A DNA stretch of 7,656 nt from Desulfobacterales bacterium (GCA_025454075.1 JALOPD010000162.1:1-7656), one strand, 5' to 3'. Positions 1 through 5,641 are shown, numbered from the stretch's first letter. Program-made: numbers and translations. Notes: generated by a model not told the origin, from the letters alone.

Positions 1-1
1 C

Positions 2-247
2 ATCAACGAGCCCCGCTACGTCGGCATCCGCGGCATCCGCAAGGTGGCCTCGGTGGAGATCCCGGTCATGAACGCGGCCGCGCTCGGGGTGGATCCCGGC
101 GCCGTCGGCCCGGGCGGGGCGCGCGTTAAGCGCGTGGACTACTTCGTCCCGCCGGCCGGCGCAGGCGCGGAGATGCTCGCGGGCAGCACCGAGGAGATCA
201 CCGCCAAGCTGATCGATCTTCTGAAGGCCAAAGGAGGGCTCAAGTAA
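2..247 (+). CDS. etfB: Electron transfer flavoprotein subunit beta, C-terminal part (5' end outside window)
   Basis: The reading frame is open from base 2 to the TAA at 245-247, so only the last 81 residues are present. The fragment contains the EtfB-like segment NEPRYVGIRGIRKVASVEIP followed by a short acidic/Ala-rich tail ending AKGGLK. In the family, EtfB binds the AMP moiety and, with EtfA, forms a heterodimer that accepts electrons from acyl-CoA dehydrogenases or related flavoenzymes. The PRY-x5-I region is the usual C-terminal landmark after the AMP-binding core. The strongest support for the call is the EtfA gene directly downstream, whose ATG shares a base with this stop codon (TAATG), an arrangement that favours translational coupling. 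Whether this Etf pair is bifurcating cannot be judged, because the diagnostic N-terminal and central parts of EtfB are missing. Confidence 0.9.
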   Translation: MNEPRYVGIRGIRKVASVEIPVMNAAALGVDPGAVGPGGARVKRVDYFVPPAGAGAEMLAGSTEEITAKLIDLLKAKGGLK

Positions 248-1218
248 TGGCTGCGCAGGTTTTCGCTTTCATACTTCACAAAGACGGCAAGGCGGACGAC
301 ACGGCCATGGAACTGGCGGCCGCCGCCCAGAAGATGGCTTCCGAAGCGCCCATCGCGATCGTCACCGGCGCGGGGGCGGGACTCGACGGCGTCTGCCAGG
401 AACTGATCGGCGGGTACGCGGAAGTCTGGAAGTTCGCCAGCGAGGCGCTGGCCTATCCCAATGCCGAAATCATCCGCACGCTGCTGCTGAAGGTCCTGCC
501 CAAGGGCTGCACGCTCCTGCTGCCGCACACCACCTTCGGCATGGACCTGGGGCCGGGGCTGGCCGTCAAGATGGACGCGGCCTACGTTCCCGACGTGACG
601 GCGCTGGACGGCGTGGACGGCGGCACCCTCAAGGCCGTGCGCCAGGAATTCAACGGCCAGGTCAGCACGCACCTGGCCTGCGACATTTCCAACGGCGCGG
701 TGATCAGCGTGCGCTCGGGGTGCTTTCCGGCCGGAGCGGCCGGAGCGGCCGGCGGCAAGATCATCGACAAGTCTCCCGAGGTGGGCGAGATTCCGGCGCG
801 CCGGCGGTTCGTCGAGGTGCTGCAGGCCGAGGTCGGCGACGTCGACATCACCAAGGAGGACGTGCTGGTGTCGGTCGGCCGCGGCATCGGCGACAAGGAG
901 AACCTTCCGTTGGCGGACGAACTCGCCAAGGCCATGGGCGCCGTGGTGTCCTGCTCCCGGCCGGTGGTGGATGCCAAGTGGCTGGAGAAAAGCCGCCAGG
1001 TGGGCACCTCGGGCAAGACGGTAAAGCCCAAGGTCTACCTGGCGCTCGGCATCAGCGGGTCCTTTCAGCACATGGGCGGTCTCAAGGGCAACCCCTTCAT
1101 CGTCGCCGTGAACAAGAACCCCAAGGCGCCCATTTTCCAGGTGGCGAACGTTGGCGTGGTGGCGGATGTGCTGGAATTCGTGCCGGAACTGACCGAGAAA
1201 ATCAAATCGGTCAAATAG
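247..1218 (+). CDS. etfA: Electron transfer flavoprotein subunit alpha
   Basis: This 323-residue protein has the usual length of a simple EtfA with no fused ferredoxin domain. The N-terminal Rossmann-like half spans about residues 1-165. The C-terminal FAD domain shows VGRGI (210-214), a Ser-Arg at 237-238, QVGTSGKTV (251-259), GISGSFQH (268-275, including the flavin-contacting His) and NKNPKAPIF (289-297). These match the EtfA FAD site, with QVGTSG in place of the commoner QxGQTG. EtfA holds the FAD and with EtfB shuttles electrons from dehydrogenases, typically of fatty-acid or aromatic acyl-CoA oxidation, to an Etf:quinone oxidoreductase or similar acceptor. The start ATG at 247 has AGGAGG at 232-237 and overlaps the etfB stop by one base. 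A 9-bp tandem repeat at 729-755 encodes an Ala/Gly stretch (about 162-170) between the two domains. The long antisense frame across this gene is treated as a shadow. Confidence 0.97.
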   Translation: MAAQVFAFILHKDGKADDTAMELAAAAQKMASEAPIAIVTGAGAGLDGVCQELIGGYAEVWKFASEALAYPNAEIIRTLLLKVLPKGCTLLLPHTTFGMDLGPGLAVKMDAAYVPDVTALDGVDGGTLKAVRQEFNGQVSTHLACDISNGAVISVRSGCFPAGAAGAAGGKIIDKSPEVGEIPARRRFVEVLQAEVGDVDITKEDVLVSVGRGIGDKENLPLADELAKAMGAVVSCSRPVVDAKWLEKSRQVGTSGKTVKPKVYLALGISGSFQHMGGLKGNPFIVAVNKNPKAPIFQVANVGVVADVLEFVPELTEKIKSVK

Positions 1219-1231
1219 TCGGGGGACTCCC

Positions 1232-1609
1232 ATGAAGAAAAAAATTGCCACGGACCTGGCGCCCCAGGCGATCGGGCCGTATTCCCAGGCGATTCAATTC
1301 GGCAACCTGCTCTTCGTTTCGGGTCAGGTCCCGCTGGACCCCAAGACCGGAGAGCTCGTAGCGGGCGGCATCGAAATGCAGACGAAGCAGGTCATGGAGA
1401 ACCTCACGGCCATCGTCGCCTCGGCCGGCATGAGTCTGGCGGACGCGCTCAAGGCCACCTGCTTCCTCAAGAACATGGGCGACTTCGCCAAATTCAACGG
1501 CGTCTACGCCGCCTATTTCGGCGACGCGCCGCCGGCGCGCGAGACGGTCGAGGTGGCCAGGCTGCCCCGCGACGTGCTGGTGGAGGTGTCTCTGATCTGC
1601 GGGAAGTAG
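1232..1609 (+). CDS. ridA: RidA-family enamine/imine deaminase
   Basis: This 125-residue protein matches the RidA/YjgF/YER057c family along its full length. It opens IATDLAPQAIGPYSQAI, then LLFVSGQVPLDPKTGEL, and ends with PARETVEVARLPRD. RidA hydrolyses the reactive 2-aminoacrylate/2-iminopropanoate and 2-iminobutanoate made by PLP enzymes, releasing ammonia and the 2-keto acid. The active-site Arg that distinguishes true RidA (R105 of E. coli) is R103 here, and the catalytic-region Glu (E120 of E. coli) is E118, so deaminase activity is likely. Family members are normally cytoplasmic trimers. The gene starts 13 bases after etfA with a GGGGGA purine tract at 1221-1226 as probable ribosome site, so it is very probably co-transcribed with etfBA. 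Why RidA sits with an Etf is not evident from sequence. Confidence 0.96.
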   Translation: MKKKIATDLAPQAIGPYSQAIQFGNLLFVSGQVPLDPKTGELVAGGIEMQTKQVMENLTAIVASAGMSLADALKATCFLKNMGDFAKFNGVYAAYFGDAPPARETVEVARLPRDVLVEVSLICGK

Positions 1610-1625
1610 CCAAAGGGGTGATGGG

Positions 1626-2537
1626 GTGCGGATTGTCACCAGGCCGGACTTCGACGGGATCGTTTGCGCGGTCCTGATTTCGGACGCTCTGGGAATCGAT
1701 CGGCCGGTGCACTGGGTCGAGCCGAACGACTTCGCGAAAGGTTCGGCCGGCATCCGGCCCGGCGACATCATCGCCAACCTTCCCTATCACCCCGACTGCG
1801 ATACGTGGTTCGACCACCACTCCACGAATCGAACGGAGCGTCCGTTCAAGGGCCTGTTCCGCGAAGCGCCTTCGGCGGCCCGCAACGTTTTCGAATTTTA
1901 CGCCGGCGGGTTCAAACGGGACTATCGCGAACTGGTGCACTGGGCCGACCGCATCGACTCGGCCGATTTCACCCGGGACGAAGTGCTGCATCCGGAGCGC
2001 TACGATTACGTGCTGCTGTCGATGACCGTCTCCGGGGAGGCCGGCCGGGAAGAGGGGTACTGGGAGCGATTGACGCGCCTGCTGCGGGAGCGGGACATCG
2101 CGGCGGTCATGGCGGACCCGGAGGTCGCGGACCGCTGCCGCAACGCGGTCCGGCAGAACAGCGAATACGCCGACTGGCTTAGAAAATACACCCGCATCGA
2201 GGGGCCGGTGGCCATTACGGATTTCCGCTCGCTCGAACGGCCGCCGGCCGGCAACCGGTTCCTGTCCTATTCACTGTTCCCGGAAGCCGTGGTCAGCGTC
2301 CGCATCCGCTACGAAGACGCCAGCCGGCAGACCGTAGTGGTCAACATCGGCCACAGCATCTTCAGCCCGAACTGCAACGTTCACGTCGGCCGGCTGCTCA
2401 CCGAGTTCGGCGGCGGCGGCCACCGCGGCGCCGCCTCGGCCCGGTTCCCGGCCGCCCAGGCGTCAAGCTATCTTCCGAAAATCATCCGCGCCCTGGTGCA
2501 GAACCGACCGGACCCGCCTTGCGACCGCTCCGGTTGA
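1626..2537 (+). CDS. DHH-family phosphoesterase, 'exopolyphosphatase'-like
   Basis: This 303-residue protein has the two-domain DHH/DHHA1 layout. Motif I is RPDFDG (6-11), the name-giving DHH is at 63-65 in WFDHHSTN, an Asp-rich HWADRIDSADF (105-115) is the likely motif IV, and the C-terminal DHHA1 glycine loop is GGGGHRGAA (262-270). DHH enzymes use Mn or Mg to cleave phosphoester or phosphoanhydride bonds: polyphosphate, cyclic dinucleotides, nano-RNA or pAp. Two usual metal ligands look altered: the motif I His is replaced by Arg6, and the motif II Asp seems to be Asn51 in the segment ANLPYHP. From memory, this variant occurs in a deltaproteobacterial group annotated as exopolyphosphatase; the substrate is unproven. 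The GTG start at 1626 follows AAAGGGG (1612-1618), 16 bases after the ridA stop. An ATG at 1621 is in another frame. It is probably the last gene of the etf operon. Confidence 0.88.
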   Translation: MRIVTRPDFDGIVCAVLISDALGIDRPVHWVEPNDFAKGSAGIRPGDIIANLPYHPDCDTWFDHHSTNRTERPFKGLFREAPSAARNVFEFYAGGFKRDYRELVHWADRIDSADFTRDEVLHPERYDYVLLSMTVSGEAGREEGYWERLTRLLRERDIAAVMADPEVADRCRNAVRQNSEYADWLRKYTRIEGPVAITDFRSLERPPAGNRFLSYSLFPEAVVSVRIRYEDASRQTVVVNIGHSIFSPNCNVHVGRLLTEFGGGGHRGAASARFPAAQASSYLPKIIRALVQNRPDPPCDRSG

Positions 2538-2570
2538 ACCTGCCCGGGGGCTGTGGGAGCCGGAAAGACG

Positions 2571-2610
2571 GGGGGCTGCAGGCCGGGAAAGGACACGGCC
2601 CGCAGCCCCC
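2571..2610. terminator. GC-rich hairpin between convergent genes, probable bidirectional terminator
   Basis: GGGGGCTGC (2571-2579) pairs with GCAGCCCCC (2602-2610). After one A/C mismatch, GGCCG (2581-2585) pairs with CGGCC (2596-2600), leaving a 10-base loop. It lies in the 121-base gap between the DHH gene stop (2537) and the Cache gene stop (2659), which converge. No strong T-tract follows on either strand (TGTCTGCTTT on +, CGTCTTTCC on -), so efficiency is uncertain, but position and stability fit a shared terminator. Confidence 0.6.
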
Positions 2611-2658
2611 TGTCTGCTTTCGGCTTGAATGCGCGCGCGCCGGCACGAGCGGCCGCGA

Positions 2659-3042
2659 CTAGTAGCCGCTGCCTACGATCAGGTTGTTCTTCGTGCTGCG
2701 GACATACGCATTTTTTTCGGCGCCCTGCCATACATATTTTACCCATGTCCCGCCCGGCGTGGCCTTGCTCACCGCCTCATAGGCCGGCGCTACCACCTCT
2801 TTGAGATTCTTGCCCAGCAGCGTGGGATGAACCAGCAGACTGCCGCCTTTTTCCATGATGTACACATAGTGCGGTTTGTTGCTGGCGGCGCTGGCGAAGT
2901 CCGACGCCTTTTTGTCGGCGTCGATGGCGGTGACGATATCGTCGACCTGCTTCTTGATGGCATCCTTGTCCTGAGCCGAGACGCCCGCCGCGAAAGCGAG
3001 AACCGCAACGACCACCACCATTACGAGTGCATGCTTCTTCAT
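2659..3042 (-). CDS. Secreted single Cache-domain protein
   Basis: This 127-residue protein has a clear signal peptide: KKH, then a hydrophobic stretch at about 5-19, then VSA with probable cleavage before Q24. The mature part begins with an amphipathic helix (DKDAIKKQVDDIVTAIDAD). It continues with the Cache-like segments HYVYIMEKGGSLLVHPTLLGKN and PGGTWVKYVWQGAEKNAYVR, ending in IVGSGY. This resembles free-standing sCache_2 proteins, a periplasmic small-molecule sensor fold usually seen in the extracytoplasmic part of chemoreceptors and kinases. No membrane anchor or signalling output is attached, so it may act as a soluble binding protein; no ligand can be named. The ATG at 3042 is preferred over the adjacent ATG at 3045 because AGGAGG (3048-3053) then lies 5 bases away instead of 2. 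An upstream in-frame start at 3096 would bury the ribosome site and place residues before the signal peptide. Confidence 0.85.
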   Translation of the reverse strand: MKKHALVMVVVVAVLAFAAGVSAQDKDAIKKQVDDIVTAIDADKKASDFASAASNKPHYVYIMEKGGSLLVHPTLLGKNLKEVVAPAYEAVSKATPGGTWVKYVWQGAEKNAYVRSTKNNLIVGSGY

Positions 3043-3073
3043 CATTGCCTCCTTCCTGCAGGTTGTGCTGGGA

Positions 3074-3112
3074 GCGGCGGGCCGCTGAAGCCCCATGCTT
3101 CAGGGCCGCCGC
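3074..3112 (-). promoter_or_regulatory. Leader hairpin upstream of the Cache gene
   Basis: The core is CTGAAGC (3085-3091) pairing with GCTTCAG (3097-3103) around a 5-base loop. It extends through GGCC (3080-3083 with 3104-3107) and GCGGC (3074-3078 with 3108-3112), giving 16 base pairs with two single-G bulges at 3079 and 3084. It ends 31 bases before the start codon and 14 bases before the ribosome-site region. It may stabilise the mRNA or affect translation. It is not followed by a T-tract, so it is unlikely to be a classic attenuator. The function is inferred only. Confidence 0.45.
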
Positions 3113-3160
3113 CGATTCGACGCGTCAACTCCATCAGGAGATGCAAACGGTGCGATCCGC

Positions 3161-3175
3161 GCCCCAGGCGTGCCA
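3161..3175 (-). promoter_or_regulatory. Candidate sigma-54 (-24/-12) promoter for the Cache gene
   Basis: Read on the minus strand, the site is TGGCACGCCTGGGGC. The -24 element TGGCACG is a perfect match to the consensus, and the -12 GC falls at the exact required spacing, but the two T residues before it are G. It points at the Cache gene, would start transcription near 3149, and lies downstream of a sigma-54 activator remnant. In GC-rich DNA a chance match is possible. Confidence 0.35.
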
Positions 3176-3415
3176 GGGGGGGGGCGCATCGCCGGGGTCG
3201 ATTGAGTCCGTGACGTCGTAGCAGGAAACAGGCAGCGAGGTCGGGCCGTCGAACTGAAACCAGTGACCAGCGGCAGGAGGAATGGGTACGGTTGAAGGCT
3301 TAGCCTATCCAGACTGCGCCTGTCAAGGTTAATGATGCATCGGCCCGCGGCCGGGGGCGACCAGGAAGCTTCCCGCGGCCGGGTTGCCGGGGGACTTGCA
3401 GCGGAGGACACCGTT

Positions 3416-4201
3416 TCAGGCGGGAGGGTAGAGTTGGTGCTTCCCCATCCGGTACCGGAGCGTCTCCTTCGAGATGCCGAGCAGCTGCGCCGCGCGGCCG
3501 CGCTTCCACTCCGCGGCGCGCAGGGCCGCGTGGATCAGACTGCGCTCCACCGCCTCGAGCTGAATTCCGCCCGCTGCAAAATCGACGTGCACCCCATCGG
3601 GGCCGGCCTCGATTGGAGCCGACGCGGCGCCCCGCGACAAACCCAGGTGGTCGGCGGTGATCTTCGGCCCCTCGTGAAGAAGGACGGCCCGTTCGATGAG
3701 GTGGGCCAGTTCGCGCACGTTTCCCGGCCACGCGTCGGTGCGCAGCGCATCCTCGGCCGCAGGGGACAGGTGCTTGGCCGGCAGCCCGTGCCGCCGGGCG
3801 GAACGCTCCAGAAAATGCTTCGCGAGCAGGGTGATGTCCGAGCCGCGGGAGCGCAGCGGCAGGACTTCGAGGGTGATGGCCTTTATGCGGTAGTAAAGGT
3901 CCGGCCGGAAGGCTTCCGCGGCGATGGCGGCCTCCAGGTTCCGGTTGGTCGCCGCGACGATCCGGGCGTTGAACGTGATCATCCGCAAGCCGCCCACCCG
4001 CCGCACCGACTTCTCTTCGATCACCTTGAGCAGTTTAACCTGCAGCCCGAGGTCCAGGTGCCCGATCTCGTCCAGAAAGAGGGTGCCGCCGTCGGCCGAT
4101 TCGAGGGCGGCGATGCGTGCGATCTGCTGCCGGAGCGTGGCGATGGCGGGAGCGTTTTCCTCGGCCATGCGGACCCCCTCTGCACCGGACCGGGCGACCA
4201 T
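3416..4201 (-). pseudogene. NtrC-family sigma-54 response regulator remnant (receiver stub fused to the C-terminal half)
   Basis: The open frame gives 261 residues. Residues 1-21 or so are the middle of a receiver domain (MVARSGAEGVRMAEENAPA). From about 31 on it is the later part of a sigma-54 AAA+ domain: Walker B GTLFLDE (39-45), sensor I ATNRN (84-88), arginine-finger segment FRPDLYYR (98-105) and sensor II GNVREL (160-165). A Fis-type helix-turn-helix follows (about 212-255, GRAAQLLGISKETLRYR). Missing are the receiver phospho-acceptor Asp, the linker, Walker A (GESGTGKE type) and the GAFTGA loop that contacts sigma-54: roughly 200 residues compared with a normal 440-480-residue regulator. 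Without Walker A and GAFTGA it cannot hydrolyse ATP or open promoters in the normal way. It may still bind DNA. The 5' part of the gene continues at 4202-4287 in another frame. A gene finder would probably start this CDS at 4201, an internal Met with no role as a true start. Confidence 0.82.
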
Positions 4202-4287
4202 GGTGGCGTATCCGTGGTGCTCCAGGTAGGTGCAGATGGAATCCCCCAGAATGGTTCGTCTTCCACTACCAGGATGAGACTGGACAT
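4202..4287 (-). pseudogene. 5' end of the same response regulator, frameshifted
   Basis: From ATG 4287 the minus strand reads MSSLILVVEDEPFWG, a typical receiver-domain opening with the acidic pocket E9-D10-E11. The frame is then lost at a run of five C (plus strand 4243-4247). Adding one base to this run gives W-G-D followed by SICTYLEHHGYAT, which runs straight into the 4201 frame. So a single-base deletion, real or a homopolymer sequencing error, separates the two parts. A ribosome site GGAGG (4296-4300) lies 8 bases before the ATG. A minus-strand TGA at 4291-4293 could be the stop of a lost upstream gene such as the partner histidine kinase; that is speculation. Confidence 0.75.
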
Positions 4288-4290
4288 CCC

Positions 4291-4953
4291 TCAGGCCTCC
4301 ACCTCGGCGCGAACACCTTCGTGGTCAACGGCCAGACCGTGAACTTCACGGACGCCGTCTTCTGCGGAGGCGTGGCGGCGGATCTGTCGGTCGGAACCAA
4401 GGTCGAGGCCGAAGGGTCGATCGCGGGCGGGGTTCTTCTATCCGATAAAGTCACCTTCAAGGCCGGCATCAAGATAGAAGGCAACATCATCGGGGTCGGC
4501 GCAGGCGCGGTTGAAACCTATACCATCCAAGGGCTTGAGGGTGTCACCGTGGCCTTCGACGACGAACTGACCGAGTTCCGGCCGTTGAACGGCAATCCCG
4601 GCAACGCACCGGCGGCGGGGAACAACGTGCGCATCCGGGCGCGCCAGTCCGGAAACGTGCTTCTGGCGGAGCGCTTCGAAGTGGTCAGCGCTCAGCCGGA
4701 CGACCGGCTCATTCTGCAGGGTCTGGTGGACAACTTCAGCCCGGCCGGCGGCGGATCGGTGACGATCCTGGGTATCATGGTCGACACCTCGCTGATCAGC
4801 GATGCCGACTTCAAGCTCGAGGAGGTTTCCATCGGCCGCACGGCCTTCTTCGCCGGTCTTCTGGTGGGCGACCTGGTCAAAGCGCGGGCGCAGTTGAGCG
4901 GGAACACGCCGCTCTGGAACGAGATCGAACGGGAGATCGAAGACGGCAACTGA
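4291..4953 (+). pseudogene. DUF5666-like repeat protein, N-terminus missing
   Basis: About 220 residues end at the TGA 4951-4953. Three related beta-rich units are visible. Unit one covers ANTFVVNGQTVNFTDA to the LSVGTKVEAEG and LLSDKVTF segments. Unit two runs from KIEGNIIGVGAGAVETYTIQ to NNVRIRARQSGNVLLAERFE. Unit three runs from DRLILQGLVDNFSP to GDLVKARAQLSG. The pattern (G-x-V/I turn, 'TF' strand, L-x-V-G-x-x-V-x-V, then L-A-x-x-V) fits DUF5666, usually found in exported proteins. No signal peptide or credible start codon precedes it. The frame stays open back to 4117, but residues before about 4291 are shadow translation of the regulator; GTG 4321 would start inside unit one. The 5' part has therefore been lost at the junction with the regulator. 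The surviving fragment looks intact and shows no internal stops. Confidence 0.68.
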
Positions 4954-4972
4954 GCCTTGCCGAGCGGATCAG

Positions 4973-5012
4973 CAACGGCGGAGTGGCGCCCGAGGGCGCC
5001 GCTTTGCCGTTG
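4973..5012 (+). terminator. Long perfect hairpin after the DUF5666 gene, likely terminator
   Basis: Eighteen bases (4973-4990) pair fully with 4995-5012, including three G-T wobbles, around the tetraloop CGAG. It begins 20 bases after the stop codon. No T-run follows on the plus strand, so it may act as a transcript-stabilising 3' end or a terminator without a U-tract. Confidence 0.5.
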
Positions 5013-5065
5013 GGCGGTCCGGCTGGGGGCGGCTGCTGCCGGCGGGGACCAGGCTGGCCCGGGAA

Positions 5066-5087
5066 CCGGCGACGCCGCCGTCGCCGG
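5066..5087. repeat. Second hairpin, 8-bp inverted repeat
   Basis: CCGGCGAC (5066-5073) pairs perfectly with GTCGCCGG (5080-5087) around a 6-base loop GCCGCC. It sits right at the border of the AT-rich island. It could be a second terminator element or an operator; nothing decides between these. Confidence 0.35.
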
Positions 5088-5284
5088 GTATGCTCATGAG
5101 AAACGTTATCATAAATAAAGCAAAATAGTTTTAGTAAGTTGTGAACCAAATTGTGCTTGACTTCCATCCGGCAACACGGCAGATACAGTGCCTTAAACAA
5201 ACAGCGCCGGACTCATCCGGCTTGACCTCCAGGGCTGCGCTGCGGCTCATTGGCGCAGCCAGACCACGTGCCGAGAGTGGTGGC

Positions 5285-5521
5285 ATGATACGCCTCAGGT
5301 TCAACACCAAGGATTATCTCTGCAACCGAATGGGTTCGATGGTGATCATCACCGAGAAGATGGCGATTCGCGAATGCGAGGCCACCGGTGAGGTCAAGCT
5401 CACCCTCTTCGGGGACATGGACTGCAGCCATAAGGCTCACTGCGGGGTCGAACGCTGCACGGAAAGCGTGCGGTCCAGCGACTGGAGCGCATGCCCCCAT
5501 CCGCTGCTCAAGACCCAATGA
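5285..5521 (+). CDS. Small six-cysteine protein of unknown function
   Basis: A 78-residue protein from ATG 5285 to TGA 5519-5521. I do not recognise the family. It has six Cys (13, 31, 47, 53, 58, 70) and three His (49, 52, 72), concentrated in DCSHKAHCGVERC followed by DWSACPHP, which suggests a zinc- or iron-sulfur-binding site. No signal peptide or membrane segment is seen, so it is probably cytoplasmic. The N-terminal part (NTKDYLCNRMGSMVIITEKM) has mixed beta/helix character. The ATG is preceded by the weak purine stretch GAGAGTGG. An upstream GTG at 5141 would add 48 residues of low-complexity, shadow-like sequence without a ribosome site. Coding is supported by the clustered Cys/His pattern. 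The next gene on the strand also encodes a Cys-rich protein, but a 203-base gap makes a shared operon uncertain. Confidence 0.6.
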   Translation: MIRLRFNTKDYLCNRMGSMVIITEKMAIRECEATGEVKLTLFGDMDCSHKAHCGVERCTESVRSSDWSACPHPLLKTQ

Positions 5522-5641
5522 GAACGGCCGCATCCCCTTCTTGTCCGCATCCCGGAACACGGCTTCAAACAGCCATTGCAGCCTGCGGCAGCGCCTGGGA
5601 TTGGCGTCCGCAGCGGGCGCTGGTTATTTGGCCGGCCTCCA

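Larger units (their letters stand above)
3043..3415. other. 373-base gene-free leader/intergenic region
   Basis: This stretch lies between the Cache gene and the broken regulator, both on the minus strand. I see no credible coding sequence. It holds the Cache gene ribosome site (3047-3059), a strong hairpin (3074-3112), a sigma-54-like motif (3161-3175) and a perfect TTGACA box on the minus strand (3321-3326) with only a poor -10. Next to the regulator stop are two copies of CCCGCGGCCGGG (3344-3355 and 3372-3383). No clear Rho-independent terminator for the regulator gene was found. Confidence 0.7.
4954..5284. other. 331-base intergenic region with hairpins and an AT-rich island
   Basis: It begins with two GC hairpins (4973-5012 and 5066-5087). 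It then changes abruptly to an AT-rich stretch (about 5088-5160) before returning to GC-rich sequence. A promoter for the small Cys-rich gene is expected in or after the AT-rich part. TTGACT at 5157-5162 is a fair -35, but no good -10 follows at 16-18 bases. An open frame from GTG 5141 into the next gene exists but has no ribosome site and an uncharacteristic N-terminal extension. Confidence 0.55.

Noticed and set aside
139..1251. Long 370-residue open frame antisense to etfA
   Set aside because: It lies opposite a clear, full-length EtfA, has His/Arg-rich shadow composition typical of GC-rich antisense frames, and shows no recognisable domain.
2628..2643. Alternating CG stretch as a special DNA structure or repeat locus
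   Set aside because: It is short and expected by chance in DNA of this composition.
2659..3096. Longer Cache protein starting at 3096
   Set aside because: It would put 18 residues before an obvious signal peptide and overlap the leader hairpin, whereas 3042 has a well-placed AGGAGG.
3282..3332. 16-residue plus-strand peptide ORF with AGGAGG just upstream
   Set aside because: The ribosome site is only one base from the ATG, the peptide is very short, and nothing else supports coding.
4117..4290. N-terminal extension of the DUF5666 frame
   Set aside because: The translated segment is Trp/Arg/Pro-rich and is the antisense of the regulator's receiver region, so it is not part of the real protein.
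3332..4342. 336-residue plus-strand open frame across the regulator
   Set aside because: The minus-strand frame shows unmistakable AAA+ and Fis motifs; the plus-strand product is Arg/Gly/Pro-rich shadow sequence.
4291..4380. Minus-strand frame ending in TGA at 4291-4293 as a histidine kinase C-terminus
   Set aside because: No kinase motif is visible and the plus-strand DUF5666 frame is far more convincing over the same bases; at most a few codons could belong to a lost upstream gene.
5141..5284. N-terminal extension of the six-Cys protein from GTG 5141
   Set aside because: There is no ribosome site, it begins in the AT-rich intergenic island, and the added sequence looks non-coding.
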